In this document: in pieces, positions 35,616 to 44,956 of the stretch
How positions within the stretch are numbered: position 1 is the first letter of the stretch
How the letters are laid out: each line of letters starts with the position of its first letter
Made by a program: the position numbers and the translations under genes
The notes under the pieces: generated by a model
What the model saw: only the letters and a program-made list of their open reading frames with translations
What the model was told of the DNA's origin: nothing
Databases searched by the model: none
Assembly: GCA_015075745.1 (NCBI GenBank)
Contig: JABTTW010000001.1
Span: forward strand, 1,054,001 to 1,118,000
DNA: 64,000 nucleotides
DNA from: Planctomycetia bacterium
GTDB lineage: Bacteria; Planctomycetota; Phycisphaerae; UBA1845; UTPLA1
Direction: 5' to 3'

Positions 35616-35934
35616 GAAAGATTCAGCAGGCATTCAGGATACGTTCATCGCCATGTGCGATATTTGGGGTCTCAAGTCTGCCTTGAGGTCGGAGGCGATC
35701 GTGCGACGTATTCAGAAGGCAACGGGGATGGTCATCATTTTGGGCGGGTGCCTGACGCTCGCCATCATCGGTACGATTCAAGTCATACACGGCGGCGGCG
35801 GCGAGCAGGACTACTCCCCTTCCACCTTCATCACTTCTCTCGAGGGCGGGTTCTGGTCGATTGTCGTGACGTGCACGCTGGCGATTGTCGGGGGGTTTGT
35901 GCTGACGATCTTCGCGGGTCGGAAGGAGTCGTAG
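35590..35934 (+). CDS. Small membrane protein
   Basis: A frame of up to 114 residues that overlaps the end of the kinase gene; a later start at 35653 would give 93 residues. Two hydrophobic helices are present (MVIILGGCLTLAIIGTIQVI and GFWSIVVTCTLAIVGGFVLTIF) with a Gly-rich loop between. It may be an accessory of the two-component system because of its overlap. No family was recognised. Confidence 0.5.
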   Translation: MGQFGRHIKKDSAGIQDTFIAMCDIWGLKSALRSEAIVRRIQKATGMVIILGGCLTLAIIGTIQVIHGGGGEQDYSPSTFITSLEGGFWSIVVTCTLAIVGGFVLTIFAGRKES

Positions 35935-36416
35935 AGCCCCTCTTTCGGCGAAGTCAACGGACGAAAGCGCAGTCGTTCGCCGTTGCTTTCCACGCGTTTC
36001 GACGACCCGCCCACGGCATGTGCTTCGCACGATCCTGGACCAGGTTCTGTCTGACGAATCCCGAGTCCTCAGATATCGCCGGACGAGGGCCGGTTTGAGC
36101 ATGGCCAGGAAGTTCACCGCCAGTTTCTCGAACCGCTTGGCGATGGCGCGGCGCCCTTTCAGTCAGCCGGTGGAAACATATCCTCGATCAACGCCCATGC
36201 TTCGTCTGATAAATCGTGACTTCGCATCCAGGGCGAACTCTCGGGAGCCCTTGCGGTTACGAAGGGTGCTGCCAGGCGCTACTCAAAGAGTGTCCGAAGA
36301 ATTCCAAAGATGAAATTCAGGAATTGCGCCCAGAAGATCGTAAACAAATCAAATGCCTGCATCGCCGGACTCCCTCATTTTCTTTTTGGTGCGTGGTGGC
36401 GGCGAAGGCTCGTGCC
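35935..36416. other. Intergenic region with IS5-type relic
   Basis: Between the small membrane gene and the end of the efflux permease gene lie 482 bases. The only identifiable content is the fragmentary transposase listed separately at 36058-36227. The remainder has no plausible gene. Confidence 0.5.
36058..36227 (-). pseudogene. Internally deleted IS5-type transposase remnant
   Basis: On the minus strand an ATG at 36227 opens MRSHDLSDEAWALIEDMFPP, the usual N-terminal start of IS5-family transposases, and runs into a stop 7 codons later. Directly after it, in another frame, comes AIAKRFEKLAVNFLAMLKPALV, the usual C-terminal end of the same transposase family. The catalytic DDE core between them is missing, so this is a deletion relic that cannot move. 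No terminal inverted repeats were recognised. Confidence 0.72.
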
Positions 36417-39400
36417 TCAGAGGCCGCCGATCTGGGAAGGCCATACAGCCGTGCCTTCCCTTCTCATTACGCTGAAACGTTTATATACAAAATAGATCGC
36501 CGGAAAGATGAGCAACTCACCGAAGAAACTCGTGGCCAGCCCGCCGATCATGGGCGCAGCGAGCCTGCGCATCGTATCTGCTCCGGTTCCCTCCGCCCAC
36601 ATGAGCGGCACGAGGCCCATGAAGGTGGTGGCCACGGTCATGGTCTTGGGGCGGATGCGCATGACCGCGCCTTCGTGGATGGCTTCCCAGAGGTCCTTGA
36701 GGTGTCGCATTCGTCCCTGCGATTTTGCGTGGTCATACACGTTATCGAGATAGAGGAGCATGACGAGATTCGTTTCCGCGTCGAGCCCGGCCAGGGCAAT
36801 CAGCCCGACCACAACGGCGAGAGACATGTCGTAGTCGAGCACATAGAGAAACCAAAATGCGCCGGCCAGGGTGTAGACAAACGTGACGAGCGTCAGGACC
36901 GTCCGGAACCAGGATCGCGTGCCCACATAGAGCAGGAAGATGATGGCCATGATGGCGGCGGGTACGGCCACGGCCAAGCGTCGGTTGGCGGCCTGAATGT
37001 ATTCGTATTGTCCCGACCACACGATGTTGTATCCCGCCGGCAGCGAGACCGAGTCGCGGATGAGGGTCTTGGCGCGATCGATCCAGCCGACAATATCCGT
37101 CGTGGTGAGATCGACATAGATCCATGCGGTCTTTCGCGCGTTCTCGCTCTTGATCATCGGCGGCCCAGGCACGATCTCAACGTCGGCGAGTTGGGCCATG
37201 GGGACCTGAGCGCCGGCAGGCGTCGAGACGAGGGCTCGCCTCAGCGCGGGCAGATTATCGCGAAGCTCCCGTTTGTAACGGAGATTGACCGGATAGCGCT
37301 CCAGTCCCTCGACGGTCCAGGTTACGTTGGTTCCGCCCATGGCGGAGAGGATGACGTCCTGGACATCACCGACGGTCAGGCCGTACCGGGCGACTTCATC
37401 CCGGTTGATGTTGAAGTCGACGTACAGCCCGCCGACCGTCTTCTCCGGGTATGCACTCAGCGTGTTCGGCAGGGTGCGAACCTCAGCGGAGATGCGCTCG
37501 GCGAGATCGGACAAGATGTCAAGATTGTCACCCATGATCTTGATGCCTACGGGTGTCTTGATGCCGGTCGACAGCATGTCGATGCGCGTCTTGATGGGCA
37601 TGGTCCAGGCGTTGGTCAGGCCCGGAAATGCGACGGCCTCATTAAGGCCGGGAATGTGTTCGTCGCCATTTTCGTACCCATAGCACAACTCGTCGACGGT
37701 GATGGGGCGTTCCTCCGGCCAGAAGGTCGACAGCCCGGACAGGCGCTTGGTCCATGACGGGAGAAACGAGAACCAACGGTCGAAGCGGCGCTTTCGCCAT
37801 TTGTCGCGGTTCTGCTCCAGCATGATGGTGGTTTCAATCATGCTCAGTGGCGCCGGGTCCGTCGCAGACTCGGCGCGGCCGATTTTGCCGAAGACGTGAT
37901 GAACCTCGGGGAAGCTGGTGATGATGGCGTCCGTTTGTTGCAACAGCGCACGGGCGGTGGTCACACTGATGGCCGGGTCCGTCGTGGGCATATAGAGCAG
38001 GTCGCCCTCGTCCAACGGGGGCATGAACTCGCGGCCGAGGCCCGGGAAGGTCGCAGCCAGCGCGGGAAACCACCGTGCCAGTGATGCGCCGACGAGCGGA
38101 ACGTTTTTCGTTCCGACGAGCGGAAACAGTCCGCTGAAGGCGAAGCAGACTGCCAGCAGAATCAGCTTTTTGCGATGGGTCATGGCGAGGGAAAAGAAAG
38201 GGTTGTAGATCCACTGCAAGACCCTGCTGATGGGGTTCACTCGCTCATGGAAAAGCTTCTGAGGGACGAGCAACATGCCGGCCAGGACGATCCAGGCGAG
38301 CATGATCCAATGCCGTTGCCGTTCGTAGGAGCCAAGCGGCATGGCCCATACGATGGCGGCGGGCAGGAACATCACGGCCAGCGTGATCGACAGATTCCTG
38401 CGCCATCCCCACTCCCTGGGGAGCACGCGAGACGTGATCAGCGAGAGCATCATCACCGGGATGATGGTGATGGCCAGCACGGAAGCCGCCCCCATTACAA
38501 ACGTCTTCGTATAGGCGAGCGGCTTGAAGAGTCTCCCGCTTTGCTCGCCCAGGACGAAAATGGGGAGGAAGCTGACCGTGATGATGAGCAGGGAGAAGAA
38601 GAGCGTCGGGCCGACTTCCGTCGCCGCTTCGATGATCATTTCCGCGCGCGGGCGGTGTATCGGCGTGCGCCCGGCAGCGAGCTCCTCCTTGATACGATCC
38701 TCTTCTCGATCCAGGTGCTTGTGGGAGTTCTCCACCATGATGATGGAACTATCCACCATCACACCGATCGAAATGGCGATCCCGCCGAGGCTCATGATGT
38801 TCGCATTGATCCCCAGCCAGTGCATGATGACCAGTGCGCACAGCACGCCGGTTGGGAGCACGAAAATGGCCACGAGCTCACTGCGTGCATGCAGAAGAAA
38901 GAGAATGCACACGAAGGCGACGACAATCATTTCCTTGATGAGCGTATTGGTAAGGGTCTCGACGGCGCGTTCGATCAGGCCGGACCGGTCATACTCGGTG
39001 ACGACGTCGACGCCCACCGGCAAACCCTGCTTCAGTTCATCGAGCTTGTGCTTCACATCGCGGATGACCTGAAGCGCATTTTCACCGAATCGCATCACGA
39101 CGATGCCGCCGACAACCTCCCCTTTGCCTTCTGACTCGGCCAGACCGCGCCGCATCTCGGGCCCGAGCCGCACCTCGGCGATGTCCCGCAGGTAAACCGG
39201 GGTGCCGCCCTCCGTCGCGCGGATCACGACTTGTTCCAGGTCGCGAATGCCCTGCCTGGCCCGCACCCGATCGATGGGCACACCATCGTGGCGCGCCTTT
39301 TGCACCTGCTCCGGCGTCAGTGACGCGATGTAGCCCCTGCCGCGCACCATGTACTCGGTCTCGGACATCTCCAGCACACGACCGCCCACGTCGTTGTTGG

Positions 39401-40205
39401 ATCGCTGAATCGCCGTTTTGATTTGATTGAGCGGGATGTTGTATGCCAGCAGGCGGTCGGGATCGACGACGACCTGATATTGCCGAACGAATCCGCCAAC
39501 CGCGGCAACTTCGGAGATGCCCCCGAGCGCGGTCAACTCATACCGCAAATACCAGTCCTGAAGGCTTCGCAGTTCCGAGAGGTCATATTCCGCCAAGACG
39601 AGGTCAGTCTCACCGCCCCACGGGCATTTGCCGCCGTGATCGAAGATTCTGACCCGTTCCAATCGATCGCGTATTTCCTCGGGGGCCTCTCCGCGCGTCG
39701 CATACCATGGCCCCGGGTTGTCGGGGTCGTGATACATCCCGTTGGGGTGCTGCGGACAGTAGTAACCGTTGCGAACTGAATACTCATAGACCCAGCCGAC
39801 GCCCGTGGCGTCGGGGCCCAATTGAGGCGTGACGCCCTTGGGGAGCCGGCTGGCGACGTAATTGAGGTATTCAAGGACGCGCGATCGGGCCCAGTAAATG
39901 TCCGTTCCGTCTTCAAAGATGATGTAGACGAATGAATACCCGAACATGGAGTATCCACGCACCACGTTTGCATAGGGGACGGCGAGCATGGCCGTCGTCA
40001 GCGGATAGGTGATCTGATCCTCGACCACTTGCGGCGTCTGGCCGGGATACTCGGTGAAAACGATGACCTGGACGTCAGACAAATCCGGAATGGCATCGAG
40101 CCGGATATTGAGGATCGTCCAGATGCCGGCGGCCACAACGAACGACGTGACGATGAGTGTCAGGAGCCGGTTGCGGCAGCAATACTCAATAATCCTGGCG
40201 ATCAT
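36417..40205 (-). CDS. cusA: Heavy-metal RND efflux permease, CusA/CzcA family, enlarged
   Basis: The 1262-residue inner-membrane pump belongs to the HME-RND family; the N-terminus (MIARIIEYCCRNRLLTLIVT), RLDAIPDLSDVQVIVFTEYPG and YDRSGLIERAVETLTNTL are diagnostic. It drives proton-coupled export of Cu(I)/Ag(I) or divalent metals. Two differences from E. coli CusA (1047 residues) are visible. Residues about 144-207 are an insertion in the porter region, containing YYCPQHPNGMYHDP and HGGKCPWGGE. A second insertion near 635-690 adds two hydrophobic helices (SITLAVMFLPAAIVWAM; WIMLAWIVLAGMLLVP). It is the last gene of the cusCBA-type operon, 15 bases after cusB. Confidence 0.93.
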   Translation of the reverse strand: MIARIIEYCCRNRLLTLIVTSFVVAAGIWTILNIRLDAIPDLSDVQVIVFTEYPGQTPQVVEDQITYPLTTAMLAVPYANVVRGYSMFGYSFVYIIFEDGTDIYWARSRVLEYLNYVASRLPKGVTPQLGPDATGVGWVYEYSVRNGYYCPQHPNGMYHDPDNPGPWYATRGEAPEEIRDRLERVRIFDHGGKCPWGGETDLVLAEYDLSELRSLQDWYLRYELTALGGISEVAAVGGFVRQYQVVVDPDRLLAYNIPLNQIKTAIQRSNNDVGGRVLEMSETEYMVRGRGYIASLTPEQVQKARHDGVPIDRVRARQGIRDLEQVVIRATEGGTPVYLRDIAEVRLGPEMRRGLAESEGKGEVVGGIVVMRFGENALQVIRDVKHKLDELKQGLPVGVDVVTEYDRSGLIERAVETLTNTLIKEMIVVAFVCILFLLHARSELVAIFVLPTGVLCALVIMHWLGINANIMSLGGIAISIGVMVDSSIIMVENSHKHLDREEDRIKEELAAGRTPIHRPRAEMIIEAATEVGPTLFFSLLIITVSFLPIFVLGEQSGRLFKPLAYTKTFVMGAASVLAITIIPVMMLSLITSRVLPREWGWRRNLSITLAVMFLPAAIVWAMPLGSYERQRHWIMLAWIVLAGMLLVPQKLFHERVNPISRVLQWIYNPFFSLAMTHRKKLILLAVCFAFSGLFPLVGTKNVPLVGASLARWFPALAATFPGLGREFMPPLDEGDLLYMPTTDPAISVTTARALLQQTDAIITSFPEVHHVFGKIGRAESATDPAPLSMIETTIMLEQNRDKWRKRRFDRWFSFLPSWTKRLSGLSTFWPEERPITVDELCYGYENGDEHIPGLNEAVAFPGLTNAWTMPIKTRIDMLSTGIKTPVGIKIMGDNLDILSDLAERISAEVRTLPNTLSAYPEKTVGGLYVDFNINRDEVARYGLTVGDVQDVILSAMGGTNVTWTVEGLERYPVNLRYKRELRDNLPALRRALVSTPAGAQVPMAQLADVEIVPGPPMIKSENARKTAWIYVDLTTTDIVGWIDRAKTLIRDSVSLPAGYNIVWSGQYEYIQAANRRLAVAVPAAIMAIIFLLYVGTRSWFRTVLTLVTFVYTLAGAFWFLYVLDYDMSLAVVVGLIALAGLDAETNLVMLLYLDNVYDHAKSQGRMRHLKDLWEAIHEGAVMRIRPKTMTVATTFMGLVPLMWAEGTGADTMRRLAAPMIGGLATSFFGELLIFPAIYFVYKRFSVMRREGTAVWPSQIGGL

Positions 40206-40220
40206 GGCGTCGAGCTTTCT

Positions 40221-42980
40221 CTACCTGGATTCGACGAAGTTGCCGCAGTCCAGCATTTTGAACCCGTAGAAGGGATTCGCTTTCTTTTCCACATTCTGAA
40301 TCCAGTCCGCCTTGCTCATCGGACAGTGGTAGATGAACAGCTTGGGCCAGCGGGCCTTGTCGGGCCTCTGATGTTCGATGATGGTCCGCATGGCGGCGCC
40401 TATTTGGGCAAAGTGCAGCCGATCGGCGGACAGGTCCACGCCGCGAATCTTCAGGGCAGCCGCGTGCAATGCTGAAACGGCTGCGAGGAACTGAGGGGCC
40501 GCCTTCTCGCCGCGAAGTTGAAGGATGTCGCGCAGCTTTTCACTCGCATCGACCAGCCCGAGCGCATGTCGGGTGGCCTCCGCCATGCTGTCGCCGGCGA
40601 ATCGCTCCTGAAGCGCGAGGTAATGCTCCGTCAGAAAGTTCACCTGGGCTGCAATGGAGACATTCCCCTCGTCGAGCCCGACGATGCTCTCCGGCGGCAC
40701 AAGCTGCATCGCACAGATCGAGCAGACTCCCGGATGATCGCTTCTGGCAAGGCCGGGATGCATCGGACAGACAAAGCGGCTCTTCGTGGGCGTTGTGCGG
40801 GCGAGATTCCTGGCCCATTCGACGTCGTCAATCGGCTTGAGCTTCATTCCGCACGTCGGGCAACGCCCCTCAGTCGCGGAGAACTGTTCGCATTCCTGCA
40901 TGGGGCAAACGAATCGGGCATCCGCGGGAACTTCTCGACCTGTCTCCGCGGCAATCGCAGAAGAGGTCTCATCCGTTGACGTCGCCTCGCCGGACGGATT
41001 CATCCGCGCCATCGCATCACTCAGCCAGGGGCCGCGAAAGACGGCCATCGGCTCGCCACACTTGGCGCACTCCGCCTCATGGGTGCTCGTCTGCTCTGAA
41101 TGCTTCGGATTGCGACATGTGTACAGCGCAGTGAAGGGCTCCAGCTTGTTCCCGCACACGGGGCAATCGCCGGACGTATCCGAAAACACATGCGGGTGTT
41201 TCGGGCATGTATACGCTACGGTTCCGTCACCGGCCTTGAGCAGGGCCTGGGCCCACGGCAATTCCTCCATCGACTTGAGCTTCATCCCGCAGAGAGGGCA
41301 CTCGCCCGGCCCACTGGAGAAGTACGGCCCTTGATGGATCGCATCCTTCTCGTCCGGATGTTTCTCCATTGGGCAGGCGTACTTCGCGTCGGCGGGAATG
41401 GCCGACGATCGAGAGCTGCCGGGCATGTCGGGTGCTTCATGCTGCACATGGGCCGGCATATACGCCGGCATGGAGGTCGGCGACGGTTCGGCGTGACCCG
41501 GATCTGACACTTCCCGCGCGGGCTGTTTTCTCGGTGTTGCCCTGCTTGGCTCCATCATCTTGGCGACGGCTTCCTTGAGCTTGCTTTCCGAATCCAGGAG
41601 AAACTGTCCCGAGGTGACGACGACATCACCCACCGTAAGCCCGGATAAGACTTCAACGAAGCCGCCTTCCCCTTCGACGCCCGTCCGAATGTCGCGCGGT
41701 TCAAACTTGCCGTTGCCGCGATCGACAAACGCGACCTTGCGCGTGCCGGAGTCGATGAATCCTTCTCGTGGAACCAGCACGGCATCGTCCTTGAGCATTC
41801 CCTCAAGCACCACGGTGGCATACATGTCTGGCTTGAGTTCCATTGTCGGATTGGCGAACTCCAAGCGGACCTTGACGCTGCGCGTCTGCTTCTGCAAGTA
41901 GGGGTAGATGTAGGTGACTTCGCCTCGGAACACCTTGCCCCGGATGTAAGGGAGCGTCATGGCCGCTGCCTGGCCGACGTGGACCCAGGGAAGTTGATAT
42001 TCATAAATGTCGACGTACACCCAGATGCGCGAGAGGTCTGCGATGGTGAAGAGCCTCATGCCGGGCATGATGCGCATGCCTTCGAGCGCCGTCTTGTCGG
42101 CGACGATGCCGTCCGCCGGCGAACGAATGTGCACCGTCTTCTCCGGGGTCAGCGTTTCAGCCAGGCGGTTGATCTGGTCGGCCGGCACGTCGAAGTAATC
42201 GAGCTTAAGACGCGCCGCCTCGACCATCCGACCCGCGTCCTCGGCCGCATCCGCGAATGTGCTCCGTTCCAGTAAGGGGCGCTTACGAGCTGCCGAAACG
42301 TACTCAACCTGTGCCGAATAGAGGTCGGGGGAATACACTTCGAACAGAGGATCGCCGATTCTGACCCGTTGTCCGGTTTCGTTGACGTGCAGTTTTTCGA
42401 TCCATCCCTCGAATTTGGTGTCTACGAAAACAAGCTTTTTTTCGTCGTAGTCGATGCGACCCACCGTGCGAATGGTCCTCACCAGCGGCCCCTGGTGAAC
42501 GCGCGTCGTACGAATCCCCATGTTTTGAATCGTGACTGGATCAATGCGGATGCCCGGTCCCCCGACTGTTTCGCCCCGATCGGCATAGACCGGGACGAGG
42601 TCCATCCCCATCGGACTCTTTCCGGGCCGATCGGATACAAAGCTCGGATCCATCGGCGCTCGCCAATACAAGATCCTGCGTTCCTCCGGACCTGTAGCCG
42701 TCGCCTCGTCGCCGTCCGCGCCCGGTTTCATGGGCGTCAGCTTCATCTCGCAGATGGGGCAGTTTCCGGGTTCGCGCTGCAAGACCTGGGGGTGCATTCC
42801 GCAGGTGTACCATGTGTCGCCTTCGGCGGGCTTGGCGGCGTTGCCCTGGCTATCCTGCTCTCCACTACGAGAAGATCCGAAGAACCAAGACCCGCCGGCC
42901 ACCCCGATGACAAGCACCACGAGCATCAGTCCAAGTTGACGCATCCATCCGCCGGAGCCGGTCACGGTGATTTTACTCAA
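40221..42980 (-). CDS. cusB: RND efflux periplasmic adaptor with six extra metal-binding segments
   Basis: This 919-residue membrane-fusion protein links pump and outer-membrane channel. A TTG start follows a GGAGGGTGA site that also contains the cusC stop. After a membrane anchor (16-32) comes a heavy-metal-binding knuckle (YTCGMHPQV ... CPICEMKL, 58-86), a GKSPMGMDLVPVY segment, and the HlyD/CusB core (140-480). Then, unusually, there are five more Cys/His knuckles: YACPMEKHP ... CPLCGMKL, YTCPKHPHV ... CPVCGNKL, YTCRNPKHSE ... CAKCGEPM, FVCPMQECE ... CPTCGMKL and FVCPMHPGL ... CSICAMQL (534-763). A DUF3347 domain with YHCPMSKADW closes the protein. Adaptors of this family are usually near 400-500 residues; here the metal-capturing tail doubles the size. 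Confidence 0.9.
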   Translation of the reverse strand: MSKITVTGSGGWMRQLGLMLVVLVIGVAGGSWFFGSSRSGEQDSQGNAAKPAEGDTWYTCGMHPQVLQREPGNCPICEMKLTPMKPGADGDEATATGPEERRILYWRAPMDPSFVSDRPGKSPMGMDLVPVYADRGETVGGPGIRIDPVTIQNMGIRTTRVHQGPLVRTIRTVGRIDYDEKKLVFVDTKFEGWIEKLHVNETGQRVRIGDPLFEVYSPDLYSAQVEYVSAARKRPLLERSTFADAAEDAGRMVEAARLKLDYFDVPADQINRLAETLTPEKTVHIRSPADGIVADKTALEGMRIMPGMRLFTIADLSRIWVYVDIYEYQLPWVHVGQAAAMTLPYIRGKVFRGEVTYIYPYLQKQTRSVKVRLEFANPTMELKPDMYATVVLEGMLKDDAVLVPREGFIDSGTRKVAFVDRGNGKFEPRDIRTGVEGEGGFVEVLSGLTVGDVVVTSGQFLLDSESKLKEAVAKMMEPSRATPRKQPAREVSDPGHAEPSPTSMPAYMPAHVQHEAPDMPGSSRSSAIPADAKYACPMEKHPDEKDAIHQGPYFSSGPGECPLCGMKLKSMEELPWAQALLKAGDGTVAYTCPKHPHVFSDTSGDCPVCGNKLEPFTALYTCRNPKHSEQTSTHEAECAKCGEPMAVFRGPWLSDAMARMNPSGEATSTDETSSAIAAETGREVPADARFVCPMQECEQFSATEGRCPTCGMKLKPIDDVEWARNLARTTPTKSRFVCPMHPGLARSDHPGVCSICAMQLVPPESIVGLDEGNVSIAAQVNFLTEHYLALQERFAGDSMAEATRHALGLVDASEKLRDILQLRGEKAAPQFLAAVSALHAAALKIRGVDLSADRLHFAQIGAAMRTIIEHQRPDKARWPKLFIYHCPMSKADWIQNVEKKANPFYGFKMLDCGNFVESR

Positions 42981-42984
42981 GACT

Positions 42985-44532
42985 TCACCCTCCACTCCCG
43001 CTCGTGACGGCAGCGCTGCGATTCTGCGCCTCGAAAACACTGACGCCTACAGCCTGCTCCAGGTCGGCCACGCTGCGTTCCAGGTCTCCCAGCGTGCGGT
43101 AGTACTGCAAACGAAAGAACAACCATTTCTGCCAGTTGTCGATCACGAATTGAAAGTCAGATGTCCCGGTGATGTATCCTTCCCGTGATACTTGATAGGC
43201 TTGCTCGGCCTGCGGGATGATGGCGGTGGCATAGAGGTCGGCGATTTTCCGTTGCGAGTTGATGCGGGCCAACGCGTCTTCGACCTGATAGGTGATTTTG
43301 TTTTTTGCGGCCTGATGTTGTCTTCGGGACGCGGAGAGCCTCTCTCGAGCCTCGCGAATGCCTGCCTCGATGCGCTCGAACCAGACCGGTAGGTTAAGGC
43401 CGACCGTAACGGCCCAGCCGTCAGCCCCCTCTTCACTTAATTGGGAAACGCGCGGTCGCATGCCGGTCTGCGGATTGACCGGCGGCCGAAATGCGGCGCG
43501 GGGGTCCATCTGCATCCACTCGAAGCCGATGGTGAAGTCCGGCCAGTATTCGAGCCGGGCCAGACCCAGGCTATGTTCGTCGCGCTCAATCTGACGCTCG
43601 ATCCGTTGAAGCTCCGGATTCCGCTGGTAGGCATGCGCTAACAACCATTCCAGACGCATGGCCACCCGTCGGATGTCGTATTCCGTCAGCGAAGGGATGT
43701 TGGTCAACGGCGGACGATCCAGGATGGAGTTAATCAGGGCAACGGTTGTCGCTCGGCGTTGGTCGAGTTCAACAAGTTGGCTCTCGAGGCTCGACAACTC
43801 AACCTGGGCCCGGAGCACGTCCTCCTGCTGGCGCTTTCCCGCCACCAGTTGTCCCCGCGCAACCTCGATCAAATCGCGCATGAGCGTCTGATTCTCACGG
43901 GTGATCGGCAGCGCCTGGTCAATTGCAAAGAGCTGGAAATAGGCTCGCTTCACGTCTCCGATCACGCGCAGCCGGGTTTGCTCCAGGGTCTCAATGGCCA
44001 TGCGCGTTTCTGCCAGTGCCGCGCGCCCACGACGGTCGAGCTTCTCGGGCACGGGCAGCTTTTGCTGAACGCCCAGCACGAAGTAGTTATCGCCTTCGGC
44101 CGTCCGCGTCGGCTCGGGGAGGGTCTTGGTCGTCAACACGGGGTCCATCAGCGCCGTTGCCTGCGGAATCCGGCTGGCAACGCTGCGGGCCGTATCGATG
44201 GAGGCGAGGATCTCCGGGTTCCGCTCCAGCGCCGTGGCAATCAGGCCGGCGAGCGTTCCATCTTCGACGAGGGTGTTCGGTGGTTTAGTATCCGGGGCGG
44301 TCGTCGTCGAAGCGACCTTGGGAACGCTGGCATACTGTGATGCAGTGGACGACTGCTTCAGCTCATAGGTGGCCAACGCCTCGCCGACTTCGCGATCTCC
44401 CTGTCTGTTCAGCGCGCAGCCTGCCGGTGCGCCGGCAAGCAATGCCCCGGCCAGGAACCTGACCAACACCCGCCGGGAGCTCGACCCAGCGCGTGAGCGC
44501 TTCCGATCTTCCATCAGGTGCCGATTCCTCAT
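42985..44532 (-). CDS. cusC: Outer-membrane efflux factor, TolC/CusC family
   Basis: The 515-residue protein is predicted to be a lipoprotein (ALLAGAPAGC) and to form the trimeric outer-membrane channel of the RND system. Two OEP repeats are recognisable: LVEDGTLAGLIATALERNPEIL with DTARSVASRIPQA near the N-terminus, and MRLEWLLAHAYQRNPELQRI with PDFTIGFEWMQM in the second half, each followed by long helices. The ATG at 44532 is preferred; the frame is open for 12 more codons. It is the first gene of the operon, so the cognate promoter should lie in the region up to 44.9 kb, divergent from the ECF sigma gene. Confidence 0.9.
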   Translation of the reverse strand: MRNRHLMEDRKRSRAGSSSRRVLVRFLAGALLAGAPAGCALNRQGDREVGEALATYELKQSSTASQYASVPKVASTTTAPDTKPPNTLVEDGTLAGLIATALERNPEILASIDTARSVASRIPQATALMDPVLTTKTLPEPTRTAEGDNYFVLGVQQKLPVPEKLDRRGRAALAETRMAIETLEQTRLRVIGDVKRAYFQLFAIDQALPITRENQTLMRDLIEVARGQLVAGKRQQEDVLRAQVELSSLESQLVELDQRRATTVALINSILDRPPLTNIPSLTEYDIRRVAMRLEWLLAHAYQRNPELQRIERQIERDEHSLGLARLEYWPDFTIGFEWMQMDPRAAFRPPVNPQTGMRPRVSQLSEEGADGWAVTVGLNLPVWFERIEAGIREARERLSASRRQHQAAKNKITYQVEDALARINSQRKIADLYATAIIPQAEQAYQVSREGYITGTSDFQFVIDNWQKWLFFRLQYYRTLGDLERSVADLEQAVGVSVFEAQNRSAAVTSGSGG

Positions 44533-44956
44533 CTCGATGCAGGCCCTGTCAACAAAACGTGGTTCCATGATTCGTCAGCAACTCTGATCTTCGACGACCA
44601 TCCGAACGGCCGACAGTCTCGCGCGAAATCGATCGATGCACGGCCTGCCTAAGCCTAAGCGAGACTGCGCGGATGTTCGACCATCGACTCGCGGCCAATG
44701 CGCGGGGGCTCGGCGAGTCCCCATTGGCCGCCGGCCGTCGAAAGCGCGGACACGGATTGTTTCGACTCATTGATTAGATGCCGGAGGCCCCTGGTTTCTT
44801 CGCGATGGCCTTGCCGAGAAAATCTGCCCGATTCCCAGATGTCCCGAAAAGGGGGACACAGAGGCAAAGGAGCCGTATGATGTTTCACGGGAACGGGTTA
44901 GGACGGTGGTCTCCCATGATTTGTGAAACCGGGCCTTGCAAGGGTATCTGAACCCC
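44533..44956. other. Divergent promoter region between efflux operon and ECF sigma gene
   Basis: These 424 bases carry no convincing gene; short frames overlap on both strands but lack ribosome-binding sites. A GGGAAC element near 44888 could be part of an ECF-type promoter for the sigma gene but I cannot pair it confidently with a -10. Divergent placement makes shared regulation of both operons plausible. Confidence 0.4.

Noticed and set aside
36216-39134. Plus-strand frames of 300-500 codons opposite the efflux permease gene
   Set aside because: His/Asp/Gly-rich antisense frames of a high-GC gene without motifs.
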